DNA of 64,000 nt. It comes from JAIBBD01 sp041390685. Lineage in GTDB: Bacteria > Chloroflexota > Dehalococcoidia > UBA2979. Below the pieces are notes generated by a model. It was not told the origin of the DNA. It saw nothing but the letters and a program-made list of their open reading frames with translations, and made no database searches. A program made the translations under genes and the position numbers. The stretch is taken from assembly GCA_041390685.1 (NCBI GenBank), contig JAWKPL010000001.1, positions 496,001 through 560,000 of the forward strand. Reading direction: 5' to 3'. Shown here piece by piece: positions 42,076 to 51,656 of the stretch; the stretch's first letter is position 1, and every line of letters begins with the position of its first letter.

Positions 42076-43278
42076 TTAGCCGCGGGGGAGGCCGAGGCCT
42101 CGGCCGGCGATGATGTTGCGCTGGATTTCGTTGGAGCCGGCGGCGATGGTGCCGACGACGCTGCGGCAGTAGTCCTTGGCGTGCTCACCGTTGAGGGGGG
42201 CCTCGTCGCCGTCCCAGAGCTGGCCGTGGAGGCCGAAGGCCCTGGTGCCGGTGCGCGAGATTCGCTGGGCGAGCTCGGAGCGGAAGATCTTGCCCATGGA
42301 GGCCTCGTAGTTGGGGACGAGCCCGGCGGCCTGCATGGAGGCGATGCGGCGGGAGAGATTCAGCAGGACGTTCGCCTCGATGTAGCGGTCCGCGACATCG
42401 GAGCGGGGGAAGGCGGGCCGGGCACGTGAGCGCTCGTCGGTGCGGAGGTGGGTAACGAGCTCCTCGATGTTGCCGCGGAGGAAGACGGCCTGCGCGATGC
42501 CGGAGCGCTCGAAGTCGAGGAGGGTCATGCCGACGTACCAGCCGCGATTCTCCTCGCCGACGAGCTGGTCGGCGGGGACGCGGACGTTCTCGTAGAACGT
42601 CTCGTTGGTAGCGTGCTCGTAGGCCATCGAGATGATGGGGCGGACGCTGACGCCGGGAGTGGTGGCATCGAGGAGAAGGAACGAGATGCCTCGGTGCTTG
42701 GGCGCTTCGGGGTCGGTGCGGAAGAGGCCGAAGATCCAGTTGGACTTGTGACCGGCGGAGGTCCAGAGCTTCTGGCCGTTGATGACGTATTCGTCGCCAT
42801 CGCGGACGGCGCGGCACTGGAGCGAACCGAGGTCTGAGCCGGCGCCGGGCTCGGAGAAGCCCTGCGCCCAGAGGATCTCGCCGCGCAGGGTGGGCCCCAT
42901 GAAACGCTTGCGTTGCTCATCGGTGCCGTGGACGAGGAGGGTGGGGCCGATGTGAGTGACGCCGGCGCCGCCGATCACGGGGGCGTTCTGCTGGGCCATC
43001 TCCTCGGCGAGGATGTACTGCTCGAGGGCGGAGAGGCCGCCGCCGCCGTACTCCTTCGGCCACTGGGGGGCGCCCCAGCCGCGTTCGGCGAGGGCCTCGG
43101 CCCACTGCTTCGCGGCGACCTTCGCCTCCTCGCTGCCGTTGGCGAAGTCCTGCTGCCAGTCGTCCTCGCCGCCGTGGACGCGGCTGCGTCCGCGGTAGTA
43201 GTCCGGGAGGCGTTCGCCGATAAACGAACGCGCCTGCGCGCGGAACTCGGCCTGCTGAGGGGAGTCGCTCCAGTCCAT
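42076..43278 (-). CDS. Acyl-CoA dehydrogenase family protein (paralogue 3 of 4)
   Basis: A 400-residue member of the paralogous set: MDWSDSPQQAEFRAQ, FSEPGAGSDLGSLQ, NGQKLWTSAGHKSNWIFGLF, YEHATNETFYENVRVP and the ending IQRNIIAGRGLGLPRG. Where the others have WEHATNET this one has YEHATNET, and the loop after the dehydrogenase domain (HLRTDERSRARPAFPRSD) is distinct, so the acyl pocket may differ. GAGGAGG lies before the ATG. Single gene with its own terminator at 42025. Confidence 0.93.
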   Translation of the reverse strand: MDWSDSPQQAEFRAQARSFIGERLPDYYRGRSRVHGGEDDWQQDFANGSEEAKVAAKQWAEALAERGWGAPQWPKEYGGGGLSALEQYILAEEMAQQNAPVIGGAGVTHIGPTLLVHGTDEQRKRFMGPTLRGEILWAQGFSEPGAGSDLGSLQCRAVRDGDEYVINGQKLWTSAGHKSNWIFGLFRTDPEAPKHRGISFLLLDATTPGVSVRPIISMAYEHATNETFYENVRVPADQLVGEENRGWYVGMTLLDFERSGIAQAVFLRGNIEELVTHLRTDERSRARPAFPRSDVADRYIEANVLLNLSRRIASMQAAGLVPNYEASMGKIFRSELAQRISRTGTRAFGLHGQLWDGDEAPLNGEHAKDYCRSVVGTIAAGSNEIQRNIIAGRGLGLPRG

Positions 43279-43507
43279 CGAAACCTCCTCGGTGGGGTGC
43301 TATCACGTCCGGCGTACACCGCCGCCCGATTCTAGCGCGGAGCGCAACGGAGCGGGCGTGCGGCGGGGTACATCTCGAGATGTAGGCGAGTGCCACCCCG
43401 GGAAGGGCGCGCGGAGCGGGCCCGGAGAGCGATGATGCGGTAGCGGGCGGGCCGTGACGCCGGAGGTGTGCGTGCTGCAGGCAGACGAGGCGAGGCCACC
43501 AGGAACA

Positions 43508-44722
43508 ATGGCGCGGCTGGAGCGGGCGCTTTCGGAGCGGCTGGGCATGCCACGCGCGTGGGCACAGCGCGCCGGGGCGGCGGCTGACGTGGCGATCGCG
43601 GCCGGGCTGTTCGCCGCCGGCGTGGTGGCCCTGGCGACCTCCGAGCCGGGGACGGAGACGGCGACGCGTACCCCGGACGCGTTCGCGTACGTCCTGGGAA
43701 CGATGATGACGCTGCCGCTGGCCGTGCGGCGGCGATGGCCGCTGTGGGTGCTGTGGACGGCGCTCGCGGGGCACATGGCGTTCAACTTCCGAGACTATGC
43801 GGGAGTCAACGTCGACTTCTTCGGGCCGGTGGTGGCGGTGTACACGGTGAGCGCATACCGGCCGCGGCGGGTCTCCGTGCCCGCTGCGGCGGCGGCACTG
43901 CTCGGCGTGTTCGTGGCGGACCCGCCGTTCGACGAAGGGGCGGGGAACTTCGTCGCGACGGTGCTGATCATCGTGGGGATCTGGCTGTTCGGGGACACGG
44001 CGCGGACGCGGCGGGTGTACGGGGAGCGGCTGGCGGCGCAAGCGGAGGCGCTGCGCGAGGCGCGGATGGAGCTCGCGGAGCAGGCTGTGAGCCAGGAGCG
44101 GCTGCGCATCGCGCGGGAGCTGCACGACGTGGTGGCGCACCACATGAGCGCGATCGTGGTGCAATCGGCGCTGGCGCAGGACCGCCTCGAGGCGGACGCG
44201 CCGGCAGCGCGGCGCGCGATGGGACAGGTCGAGCAGATCGGGCGGAGTGCGCTGCGCGAGATGCGGCAGATCCTCGGCGTGTTGCGTCAGGAGGGAGAGG
44301 AGCGGGGCGCGCTCGACCCGTCGCCGTCGCTGGGCGACCTCGAGCGGGTATACGAGCAGGGGCGCGCTGGCGGGCTGCGGGTGGACGCCTCGACCGGCGG
44401 GGAGCTGCTGGGGCTGTCACCGGCGGTGGAGCTGGCGGCGTTCCGGATCGTGCAGGAGGCGTTGACGAATGCGATGAAGCACGCGCCGGGCAGCGCGGTC
44501 CGCGTACGGATTGAGCGGGGGGCGGCATCGCTGCGCGTGGAGGTACGCGACGACGGGGCCGGAGGAGGGCGGGGGGCACCTCGACGGCCGCGGGGGAGCG
44601 GGCAGGGGCTGGTCGGGATGCGGGAACGGGTGGTGTTACTCGGCGGGGAGTTCGAGGCAGGGCCGGCCGAAGGCGGGGGATTCCGAGTGGCGGCGACACT
44701 GCCGCTGGAGGGCGCCGCGTGA
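43508..44722 (+). CDS. NarL-type sensor histidine kinase
   Basis: A 404-residue membrane histidine kinase. Four to five hydrophobic helices (about 25-150; VAIAAGLFAAGVVALA, FVATVLIIVGIWLFG) are followed by a coiled coil and the HisKA_3 domain with RIARELHDVVAHHMS (phospho-acceptor His206), then an ATPase domain with VQEALTNAMKHAPG (N box) and GQGLVGMRERV (G box). The start ATG at 43508 has AGGA upstream; a GTG at 43454 would add 18 residues. It overlaps the response-regulator start (GTGA). With no periplasmic loop of size, it probably senses a membrane signal. It likely controls the MMPL exporter downstream. Confidence 0.92.
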   Translation: MARLERALSERLGMPRAWAQRAGAAADVAIAAGLFAAGVVALATSEPGTETATRTPDAFAYVLGTMMTLPLAVRRRWPLWVLWTALAGHMAFNFRDYAGVNVDFFGPVVAVYTVSAYRPRRVSVPAAAAALLGVFVADPPFDEGAGNFVATVLIIVGIWLFGDTARTRRVYGERLAAQAEALREARMELAEQAVSQERLRIARELHDVVAHHMSAIVVQSALAQDRLEADAPAARRAMGQVEQIGRSALREMRQILGVLRQEGEERGALDPSPSLGDLERVYEQGRAGGLRVDASTGGELLGLSPAVELAAFRIVQEALTNAMKHAPGSAVRVRIERGAASLRVEVRDDGAGGGRGAPRRPRGSGQGLVGMRERVVLLGGEFEAGPAEGGGFRVAATLPLEGAA

Positions 44723-45387
44723 CGACGGTGCTGATCGTCGACGACCAGGAGCTGATCCGGGAGGGATTCCGAGGGCTCATCGACGTCGAGGCGGACCTCG
44801 ACGTGGTGGGAGCGGCGTCGGACGGCGCGGAGGGGGTTGAGCTGGCGCGGGCGATGCACCCGGATGTGGTGGTGATGGACATCCGGATGCCGGTGATGGA
44901 CGGGCTGGAAGCGACGCGGCGGATCCGGAGCGACCCCGAGCTGCAGGGCACGCATGTGCTGATCCTGACGACGTTCCACCTCGATGAGTACGTCTTTGCG
45001 GCATTGCGGGCGGGGGCGAGCGGGTTCCTGCTGAAGGACGCACCAATCGGCGAGCTGCGGAACGCGATCCGTGTGGTGGCGACGGGCGAGGCGCTGCTGG
45101 CGCCCTCGGTGACGCGGACGCTGATCGAGGAGTTCGTGCGGCGGCCGGAGCCGGTGACGCGGGGGGCCTCGGGGGCGGCGTTCGGGGAGCTGACGGCGCG
45201 CGAGGTGGAGATCACGCGGCTGGTGGCGGAGGGGCTGTCGAACAGCGAGATCGCGGAGCGGCTGGTGCTGAGCCATGCGACGGTGAAGACGCACATCAGC
45301 CGCATCCTGGCGAAGCTCGAGCTACGGGACCGCGTGCAGCTCGTGATCGCGGCATTCGAGGCAGGGCTCACCGAGGGGGCCTCGTAG
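44719..45387 (+). CDS. LuxR/NarL-family response regulator
   Basis: A 222-residue regulator with a receiver domain (Asp54 in VVVMDIRMPVMDG, Lys in FLLKDAPI) and a C-terminal GerE/LuxR helix-turn-helix (TAREVEITRLVAEGLSNSEI, then SHATVKTHISRILAKL). It is translationally coupled to the kinase gene and forms a two-component system with it. The next gene, an MMPL exporter, begins 373 bp later in the same direction; the palindrome at 45602 is a candidate operator. Confidence 0.95.
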   Translation: MTTVLIVDDQELIREGFRGLIDVEADLDVVGAASDGAEGVELARAMHPDVVVMDIRMPVMDGLEATRRIRSDPELQGTHVLILTTFHLDEYVFAALRAGASGFLLKDAPIGELRNAIRVVATGEALLAPSVTRTLIEEFVRRPEPVTRGASGAAFGELTAREVEITRLVAEGLSNSEIAERLVLSHATVKTHISRILAKLELRDRVQLVIAAFEAGLTEGAS

Positions 45388-45601
45388 GCCGTCCCACCTC
45401 GTGCGATTCCGCGGGTTTCCCGGATGCGGACCTCAGCGGGAATCGCAACCCGAACCGCGCACTCCCTGGTGACGCTGTGACGCAGCGGTCGTGGTAGGCC
45501 GGTCTCCCTCACCACCTCTCGTTATGTCGCTGCCTCGCCCGCAGTTGACGCGGCGTACCTCGGAGGAGGTATGGCGGCGTCGGCCATCCGCCGGACGCGG
45601 C

Positions 45602-45622
45602 GCGGTCGTGCGGTACGACCGC
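45602..45622. promoter_or_regulatory. Palindrome upstream of the MMPL gene
   Basis: GCGGTCGT and ACGACCGC flank a five-base spacer, 139 bases before the MMPL start and downstream of the two-component genes. It could be an operator or a transcript hairpin. The rest of 45388-45760 shows no supported gene; an ATG at 45571 after GGAGGAGGT opens only a frame that overlaps the exporter. Confidence 0.35.
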
Positions 45623-45760
45623 GGCTGGCGAGGGAAGTGACCTCCCGAGAGGGACGCGGGGCTGGGGCCTCGGACGTGATGCTCCCGGGGAGGCCGCCGC
45701 CGGAACCAGAGCGGTCTCGCGCGAGCCCTCGGCGGAGCGCCGGGGCGAAGGAGGGAAGCG

Positions 45761-47995
45761 ATGGGACGGCTGTTATCGACGCGGGCAATAGCGGGAGGCG
45801 CGGTGCGACATCCGTGGCTCACGGTGCTGGTGTGGGTGGTGATCCTCGGGGCGGCGTTCGTCTCGGCGGGGAGCCTGGGATCGGTGCTGAGCGACGACAA
45901 CGAAGTGACCGGGTCATCGGAGTCGGCGCGGGCGCAGCGGCTCATCGACGCGCGGCTGGTGGACGCGAACGCGCCGGCGGCCGAGGAATACGTGCTCGTC
46001 GAGGCGCAGCAACACGCCGACGCAGCGGCGATGGAACGGCAGGTGCGCGGCCTGACCACCCGGCTGCAGGGGACGGCGAACGTGACCGGGGTGCAGAGCT
46101 ATCTCGATGGCGGGGCGGACTTCCTGACCGAGGACGGGCAGGTGGCCATGGTCGTGGTGTCGCTGGACGGAGCGTCCGATGAGGCGATGACGCTGGCCGA
46201 GCCCGTCGTCGCGGCGATCGCGGCGGCGGACGCAGCCGACGACGGATTCCGCGTGACGACGGTCGGTGACGGGAGCGTGAGCGCGGAATTCGAGGAGCTT
46301 GCCAAGGAGACGCTCGAGCGCGGAGAGCTGATCGGGCTGGGTATCGGCCTCGTGATCCTGCTCGTGGTATTCGGTGCGGCGGTAGCGGCGGGCCTGCCGG
46401 TGGTGCTGGCAATGGTCTCGATCATGCTGGCGCTGGGAGCAACGGCAGTCGTCGGGCGGGCGTTCGAACTGTCCACCTTCGTGACGAACATCATCACGAT
46501 GATCGGACTCGCGGTCGGCATCGACTACTCGCTGCTGATCGTGCAGCGGTTCCGGGAAGAGCGGGAGCGCGGGCGCGAACGGAACGAGGCGATCCTCGCG
46601 GCCGCCGGGACGGCCTCGCGGGCAGTGTTCGTGTCCGGGATCGCGGTGGTGATCGCGCTGAGCGGGATGCTGATCATGCCGGACCCGACGTTTCGGGCGT
46701 TCGGCATCGGGGCGATCCTCGTGGTCGTGGCGGCGGAGCTCGCCGCGCTGAGCCTGCTGCCGGCACTGCTGCGGCTGCTGGGCGACAAGGTCAACTGGCT
46801 GCGGCTGCCGTTCATCGGGCGGCAGCGGGCGCCGGAGAGCACGGGCGGGCTGTGGGGCTTCACGACGCGGGTCGTGACGGCGCAGCCGGTGGTGAGCGTG
46901 ATCGTGGCGGGCGGGCTGCTGCTGGGCGCGGCGTCCGCCGTGTTCTGGATGCAGCTCGGCAGCAACGGCATCTCCTCGCTGCCGACGGACAGCAACGGAC
47001 GGCATGCGTTCGAGGTGTTGACGAGCCGGTTTGCGAACGCGGCCGTGATCACGACCGACGTCGTGGTTGACGGGGCAGACGTGCGGGACGCGGGGACCAC
47101 GGCGGCTATCCAGCGGTTCGAGGGCCTCGTGGCGGGGGACTCGTTCTACGGGACGCCGGCGGTGGAGGTGAACGAGGCGGGCGACCTGGCGGTCGTGCGG
47201 CTGCCATTGCTGGGCGACCAGTCGAGCGCTGAGGCGCGCGACGCGCTCGGGCGGGTGCGGAGCGAGTACGTGCCGCAGGCGTTCGAGGGCAGTGGAGCGA
47301 CTGTCCTCGTCGGCGGCGGGACCGCGATCGAGGTGGACTCGGTGGCGGAGACGCGGCACTACATGCCGATCGTGTTCGGGGCGGTCCTCGGGTGCAGCTT
47401 CCTGCTGCTGACGATGGTGTTCCGCTCGATCGTGGTGCCGGTGAAGGCCGTGGCGATGAACCTGCTGTCAGTGGGCGCGGCATATGGGATGGTCGTGCTG
47501 GTGTTCCAGAAGGGGGTGGGAGCGGAGCTGCTGGGCTTCCACCAGATGCCCGTCATCGAGTCGTGGCTGCCGTTGTTCCTGTTCTCGATCCTCTTCGGGC
47601 TGTCGATGGACTACCACGTCTTCCTGCTGAGCCGAATCAAGGAGCGGTACGACCAGACGGGCGACAACCGCCACGCGGTGGAGCACGGATTGCGTTCGAC
47701 GGGTTCCATCATCACCGGGGCGGCGCTGATCATGGTGTCGGTGTTCGGCGGGTTCGCGCTGGGCGACCTGGCGATGTTCCAGCAGATGGGGTTCGGGCTC
47801 GCGGTGGCGGTGATCGTCGACGCCACGATCGTGCGGTCGGTGCTGGTGCCGGCGAGCATGGAGCTGCTGGGCGACTGGAACTGGTACTTCCCGCGGTGGC
47901 TGGCATGGCTGCCCGAGGTGCACCTCGAAGGGGGGCGGGTGGCGGAGGCGCCGGCGCGCGCGGCGGCGATGAGCGGAGGGGACGGCGGTGCGTAG
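45761..47995 (+). CDS. MMPL-family (RND) membrane transporter
   Basis: A 744-residue RND exporter of the MMPL type. It has one N-terminal helix, a periplasmic domain (about 45-190), five helices with AVGIDYSLLIVQRFREE, a second helix and periplasmic domain (about 380-530), and five helices with FGLSMDYHVFLLSRIKE. The repeated GxDY motifs in both halves carry the proton-relay residues. MMPL proteins export lipids, siderophores or toxic organics. The ATG follows AAGGAGGGAAGC. Its place after a two-component system suggests that its expression answers an envelope stress signal. A 17-bp hairpin follows. Confidence 0.94.
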   Translation: MGRLLSTRAIAGGAVRHPWLTVLVWVVILGAAFVSAGSLGSVLSDDNEVTGSSESARAQRLIDARLVDANAPAAEEYVLVEAQQHADAAAMERQVRGLTTRLQGTANVTGVQSYLDGGADFLTEDGQVAMVVVSLDGASDEAMTLAEPVVAAIAAADAADDGFRVTTVGDGSVSAEFEELAKETLERGELIGLGIGLVILLVVFGAAVAAGLPVVLAMVSIMLALGATAVVGRAFELSTFVTNIITMIGLAVGIDYSLLIVQRFREERERGRERNEAILAAAGTASRAVFVSGIAVVIALSGMLIMPDPTFRAFGIGAILVVVAAELAALSLLPALLRLLGDKVNWLRLPFIGRQRAPESTGGLWGFTTRVVTAQPVVSVIVAGGLLLGAASAVFWMQLGSNGISSLPTDSNGRHAFEVLTSRFANAAVITTDVVVDGADVRDAGTTAAIQRFEGLVAGDSFYGTPAVEVNEAGDLAVVRLPLLGDQSSAEARDALGRVRSEYVPQAFEGSGATVLVGGGTAIEVDSVAETRHYMPIVFGAVLGCSFLLLTMVFRSIVVPVKAVAMNLLSVGAAYGMVVLVFQKGVGAELLGFHQMPVIESWLPLFLFSILFGLSMDYHVFLLSRIKERYDQTGDNRHAVEHGLRSTGSIITGAALIMVSVFGGFALGDLAMFQQMGFGLAVAVIVDATIVRSVLVPASMELLGDWNWYFPRWLAWLPEVHLEGGRVAEAPARAAAMSGGDGGA

Positions 47996-48013
47996 CTTCG
48001 GGTGATCCGTCCG

Positions 48014-48051
48014 TAACGAAGGGAGCCGGCTCACGCCGGCTCCCTTCGTTA
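48014..48051. terminator. Perfect 17-bp hairpin terminator
   Basis: TAACGAAGGGAGCCGGC and GCCGGCTCCCTTCGTTA enclose a TCAC loop between the converging MMPL (ends 47995) and GDPD (ends 48049) genes. The last three bases form the GDPD stop codon, so it acts on both transcripts. Confidence 0.8.
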
Positions 48052-48759
48052 GACGCGGACCGGAGGCCCCAGCGTGGCGGCGCAGCCGAGGGGATCGTCG
48101 GTGATGATGGCGCGGGCACGAAGGGCGGCGAGCCTGCGCCAAGTGGGGCGGTCGTTGGGAGTGCCGCACATCAGGCCCAGCCCGTGTGAGCGGCAGGCGC
48201 GAGCGGTGGAGGGAGCCACGTCAGCGGGGAAGAACGAGACCGAGGCGGCGCCCAGCTGGGCCGCGAACTCGATCTGCGCGCGGAGGCCGCCGCCGCGGAA
48301 GAGACCGAGCGAGATGAAGGCGGGCGGGATGCGCGCATCGGCGGCGCGGGCGATGACCTCGGGGTGGGTTGACCAGATTTCCGCTTCGGCGCGGGCGGAG
48401 CGGACGGCGGCGACGACGGCCGGGCCGAGGTCACGCTCTTTCACGTCGATACAGAGGAGTGCGTGCTTGCGGCAGAGGTCGAGCAAGGCCTCGAGCCGTG
48501 GGAGCGGACCGCCGTCGCGGAGACGGAGCATGGAGACCTCGCGCGCGGACTTGCCGCGGAGGTGGCCGGAGCCGCCGGTCGTGCGGTCGACGCGGGCATC
48601 ATGGAGGGCGAAGAGATCGCCATCAGCGGCGGCGCGGACATCGACCTCGATCAGATCGAAGCCGGCCTCGATGGCGGCGGCGATGGAGCGGAGGGAGTTC
48701 TCGGGGGCGGCGGTATGCAGGCCGCGGTGAGCGATGACTGCGATGGGGGCGTTTCCCAC
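48049..48759 (-). CDS. Glycerophosphodiester phosphodiesterase
   Basis: A 236-residue TIM-barrel GDPD that splits glycerophosphodiesters into an alcohol and glycerol 3-phosphate. Family marks are AHRGLHTAAPENS at the start (His11, Arg12), FDLIEVDVRAAADG (Glu, Asp), LHDARVDRTTGGSG and LLCIDVKERDLG. There is no signal peptide, so it acts in the cytoplasm. The start is GTG at 48759, in a short AT-rich gap. Its role is phospholipid head-group recycling. Confidence 0.92.
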   Translation of the reverse strand: MGNAPIAVIAHRGLHTAAPENSLRSIAAAIEAGFDLIEVDVRAAADGDLFALHDARVDRTTGGSGHLRGKSAREVSMLRLRDGGPLPRLEALLDLCRKHALLCIDVKERDLGPAVVAAVRSARAEAEIWSTHPEVIARAADARIPPAFISLGLFRGGGLRAQIEFAAQLGAASVSFFPADVAPSTARACRSHGLGLMCGTPNDRPTWRRLAALRARAIITDDPLGCAATLGPPVRV

Positions 48760-48842
48760 GCATCAGTATAGGTCGTTCAACTTTTACGCCGTGTTCGCAA
48801 CATGCAAACGTTCGTTTATCGTCGAGCGCCCACGCTCACGAC

Positions 48843-49025
48843 ATGGTTGCTTACTTCGGATGGCTGGAACGGCGAATTCGACGATCCGTCTGGCTGCTGT
48901 GCCAGGGAGAGACGTCCGGGGACACGCTGAAGTACGTGGCGCAGCACGCGTTCCACTTCGCGCGAAACGGGGCGCGGACGGGCCTCGAGGCGGCGGGCGG
49001 GGCGAGGAGCCGGCGCGGTGGCTAG
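48843..49025 (+). CDS. Small basic hypothetical protein upstream of ugd
   Basis: A 60-residue basic protein starting MVAYFGWLERRIRRS with LLCQGETSGDTLKYVAQHAF in the middle and an Arg/Gly-rich end. Its stop lies eight bases inside the next gene, and the ribosome site GAGGAG of that gene is inside its coding part, which suggests coupling. The upstream region is AT-rich and could hold a promoter, but no clear ribosome site precedes its ATG. Family unknown. Confidence 0.4.
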   Translation: MVAYFGWLERRIRRSVWLLCQGETSGDTLKYVAQHAFHFARNGARTGLEAAGGARSRRGG

Positions 49026-50340
49026 TGTCGCGGTGGTGGGGGCGGGATACGTCGGGCTGGTGACGGCGGCGTGCCTCGCGGAGCTGGGGCACGACGTGAC
49101 GGCGATCGACCGTAACGCGGCGCTGATCGGGGAACTCGCGCGGGGAACGATCCGCATCCACGAGCCGGGGCTGACTGAACTCGTGCGCCAGCTCGGATCG
49201 AGCGGCCGACTGCGCTTCGCGACGAGCTTCGAGGATGCGCGCCGCCGCGTCGATGTGGCGGTCGTCGCGGTGGGGACGCCACCGGGAGTCGATGGGCACC
49301 CGGACCTGCGAGCCGTCTTCGAGGCGGTGGAGGCGATCGTGCGCGCCGCGCCCGGCGCGGTGATCTGCCTGAAGAGCACGGTACCGCCGGGGACCGGGGC
49401 GCTGGTAGGCGAGCGACTGCGGGCGCGCGGTCTCGCCGCGCCGGTCGTGGTGAACCCGGAGTTCCTGCGCGAAGGCCAGGCGGTGCTCGACTTCATGCAG
49501 GCGGACCGCATCGTGATCGGGGCGGAGGACGAGGCCGCAGGGGCGACGGTGGCCAGACTGTACCGGCGGCTGCGGTCGCCGGTCGTGCGCTGCAGTGCGG
49601 TGGAAGCGGAGCTGGCGAAGTACGCCTCGAACGCGTTGCTGGCGAGCCGTGTGTCGTTCATCAACGAGATGTCAGGGATCGCGGACGCGGTGGGGGCGGA
49701 TATCGCGGCGGTGTCCGGGATCCTGGGCATGGACCGTCGCATCGGGCCGAGCTTCCTCAACTCGGGGCTGGGCTGGGGCGGGTCGTGCTTCCCGAAGGAC
49801 GTGGCGGGGCTCGCCAGCCTGGCGCGGAGCCTCGGATGCTCGTCCGCGATGCTGGACGCCTCGGTGGTGGCGAACGAGCGGCAGCGGTCGCGGGCGGCCG
49901 CGATCGTCGTCGAGCTTGGGGGCAGTGGCGGGAGCGTGGCGGTGCTGGGGCTGGCGTTCAAGGCCGGTACCAACGACATCCGCGAGTCGCCGTCGCTGGG
50001 CCTGGTGCGCGAGCTGCTGACGCGGGGGTGCTCGGTCCGAGGGACGGACCCGCTCGCCCTCGAGGCGGCGGCGCGCGACGTGCCCGAGGCGAGCTACGAA
50101 GCGGATGCGTACAGGGCTGCGCGCGGCGCGGACGTCGTCGTGGTGGCGACGGACTGGCCGGAGTATCGAGCGCTGGACTGGACGGCGATGGCCGCGGTGA
50201 TGCGCGGGTCCGGCGTGCTGGACGCGCGGAACGCGCTGGACGTGGCGGCAGTGGAGCGCGCGGGGCTGGTGTATCGGTCGCTGGGGCGCGAGGCCGCGCG
50301 CTCGGCGCAGTGGCGGGACCCGATGGCGGTCGTGCAGTGA
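49018..50340 (+). CDS. ugd: UDP-glucose/GDP-mannose dehydrogenase family (UDP-glucose 6-dehydrogenase)
   Basis: A 440-residue NAD-dependent enzyme oxidising UDP-glucose to UDP-glucuronate. It has VVGAGYVGLVTAACLAELGHDV (Rossmann), VGTPPG, KSTVPPGTG, NPEFLREGQAVLDF and the active-site Cys257 in GWGGSCFPKD, then FKAGTNDIRESPS in the C-terminal UDP-binding domain. The start is GTG 49018 with GAGGAG eight bases upstream. It leads an operon with a glycosyltransferase gene that starts at or just after its stop, pointing to a surface polysaccharide or glycolipid containing uronic acid. Confidence 0.94.
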   Translation: MASVAVVGAGYVGLVTAACLAELGHDVTAIDRNAALIGELARGTIRIHEPGLTELVRQLGSSGRLRFATSFEDARRRVDVAVVAVGTPPGVDGHPDLRAVFEAVEAIVRAAPGAVICLKSTVPPGTGALVGERLRARGLAAPVVVNPEFLREGQAVLDFMQADRIVIGAEDEAAGATVARLYRRLRSPVVRCSAVEAELAKYASNALLASRVSFINEMSGIADAVGADIAAVSGILGMDRRIGPSFLNSGLGWGGSCFPKDVAGLASLARSLGCSSAMLDASVVANERQRSRAAAIVVELGGSGGSVAVLGLAFKAGTNDIRESPSLGLVRELLTRGCSVRGTDPLALEAAARDVPEASYEADAYRAARGADVVVVATDWPEYRALDWTAMAAVMRGSGVLDARNALDVAAVERAGLVYRSLGREAARSAQWRDPMAVVQ

Positions 50341-50357
50341 GTCCACGGCGCGCCTCG

Positions 50358-51584
50358 ATGCGCGTCCTGGTGGCCACAGACTCCTTCCCGCCGAAGATCG
50401 ACGGGGTGGCGGACACGGCGTCGGTGATGTGCGAGGCACTGAGCGCGCGCGGTCACCATGTGACGGTGATCGCGCCGGGGCCGGGCCTCGACAGCGAGCG
50501 TGGAGCACACGTGCTGCGCCTCGCGGCGCTGCCGTTGCCGCTGTACCCGGAGGTGCGGGTGGTGCGCGAGCCGCTGACGCTGCGGCGGTATGCGCAGCGG
50601 CTGGACGTGCAGGCGGCGGTGGTGCTGACGCTCGGGCCGGTGGGTCTGGGCGTCGCGGGGTGGCTGCCGCGCGAGACGCGGTTGATCCACGTGTACACGA
50701 CGGATATGCCGGGGTACCTGCGCGCGTACCGCGCGGGCTTCCTCGCGCCGGTGATCGACGAGGTGACGAGACGCGTCGGGAGGCGGGCGGACGTGACGCT
50801 GTGCCCGACGCCGGTGATCCGGGACGGGCTGGTCAAAGCCGGCGTACCAAAGCTCGAGATCTGGGGCCGGGGCGTCGACACCTCGCTGTTTCACGCGGGG
50901 CGACGCAGCGACGCGATGCGACGGCGGCTGAGCGGCGGCGAGCCGGAGCGGCCGATCGTGCTGTATGTCGGACGGCTGGCGAAGGAGAAGCGTCTGCTCG
51001 ACCTGCTGGCCGCGACGAGGCGCGTGCCCGAAGCGCGGTTCGCGTTCGTGGGGGACGGGCCCCAGCGGGCGGAACTGGAGCGGCTCTTCCCGGCGGAACG
51101 GACTGTATTCACGGGGTACCTGCGCGGGACGGCGCTCGCGGAAGCGTTCGCGTCGGCGGACGTGTTCGCGTTCCCGAGCGACTCGGATACGTTCGCGCAG
51201 GTGGTGCTGCAATCGATGGCGAGCGGGGTGCCGCCAGTCGTGGTGGCGGGCAGCGCGCCCGCGGTCCTCGTGCGCGCGGGGGAGAGCGGGCTGCACGTGG
51301 CGGCGCGATCGCCGCATGCGATGGCGGATGCAATCGAGCGGCTCGTGGTGGACCGGCCGTATGGAGTGCGGCTGGGGGAATGGGCGGCGACCGACGCCCG
51401 GGCGCGCAGCTGGGACGTGCTGATGGATGAGCTGGAGGAGCGGCTGTACAGCGGCACGGCCCTGCCGGGCGGCTCCGCGCAGCCGTCTCCGCCCTCGACG
51501 CCCGCTGACGCCTCGATGTGGGGGGCGGGGGGCTCGCTGCGTCCGGGGGCGGACTCCGCGGTCGCGGGCGGAGACGGGGCGTAA
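50358..51584 (+). CDS. GT-B glycosyltransferase, group 1 (GT4)
   Basis: A 408-residue glycosyltransferase with an N-terminal acceptor domain (MRVLVATDSFPPKIDGVA), HVYTTDMPGYLR in the cleft, and the C-terminal donor domain beginning IVLYVGRLAKEKRLLDLL and ending with GYLRGTALAEAFASADVFAFPS and the EX7E-like segment. It resembles transferases that glycosylate diacylglycerol or phosphatidylinositol. The last 50 residues are a Pro/Ser/Gly-rich disordered tail. An alternative start GTG at 50337 overlaps the ugd stop (GTGA). With ugd it probably transfers glucuronate, an inference from adjacency. Confidence 0.88.
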   Translation: MRVLVATDSFPPKIDGVADTASVMCEALSARGHHVTVIAPGPGLDSERGAHVLRLAALPLPLYPEVRVVREPLTLRRYAQRLDVQAAVVLTLGPVGLGVAGWLPRETRLIHVYTTDMPGYLRAYRAGFLAPVIDEVTRRVGRRADVTLCPTPVIRDGLVKAGVPKLEIWGRGVDTSLFHAGRRSDAMRRRLSGGEPERPIVLYVGRLAKEKRLLDLLAATRRVPEARFAFVGDGPQRAELERLFPAERTVFTGYLRGTALAEAFASADVFAFPSDSDTFAQVVLQSMASGVPPVVVAGSAPAVLVRAGESGLHVAARSPHAMADAIERLVVDRPYGVRLGEWAATDARARSWDVLMDELEERLYSGTALPGGSAQPSPPSTPADASMWGAGGSLRPGADSAVAGGDGA

Positions 51585-51656
51585 GCCCCTCTCGAGACGG
51601 GCCGGGAGACCGGCGGCCCACCGCAGGCACCGTGCAACGCGCTATTCTCGCGTCCT

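Noticed and set aside
45571..46182. ATG at 45571 after GGAGGAGGT, 203 codons
   Set aside because: Spacing to the ATG is too short, the product is Arg/Gly-rich, and most of it overlaps the MMPL gene in another frame.
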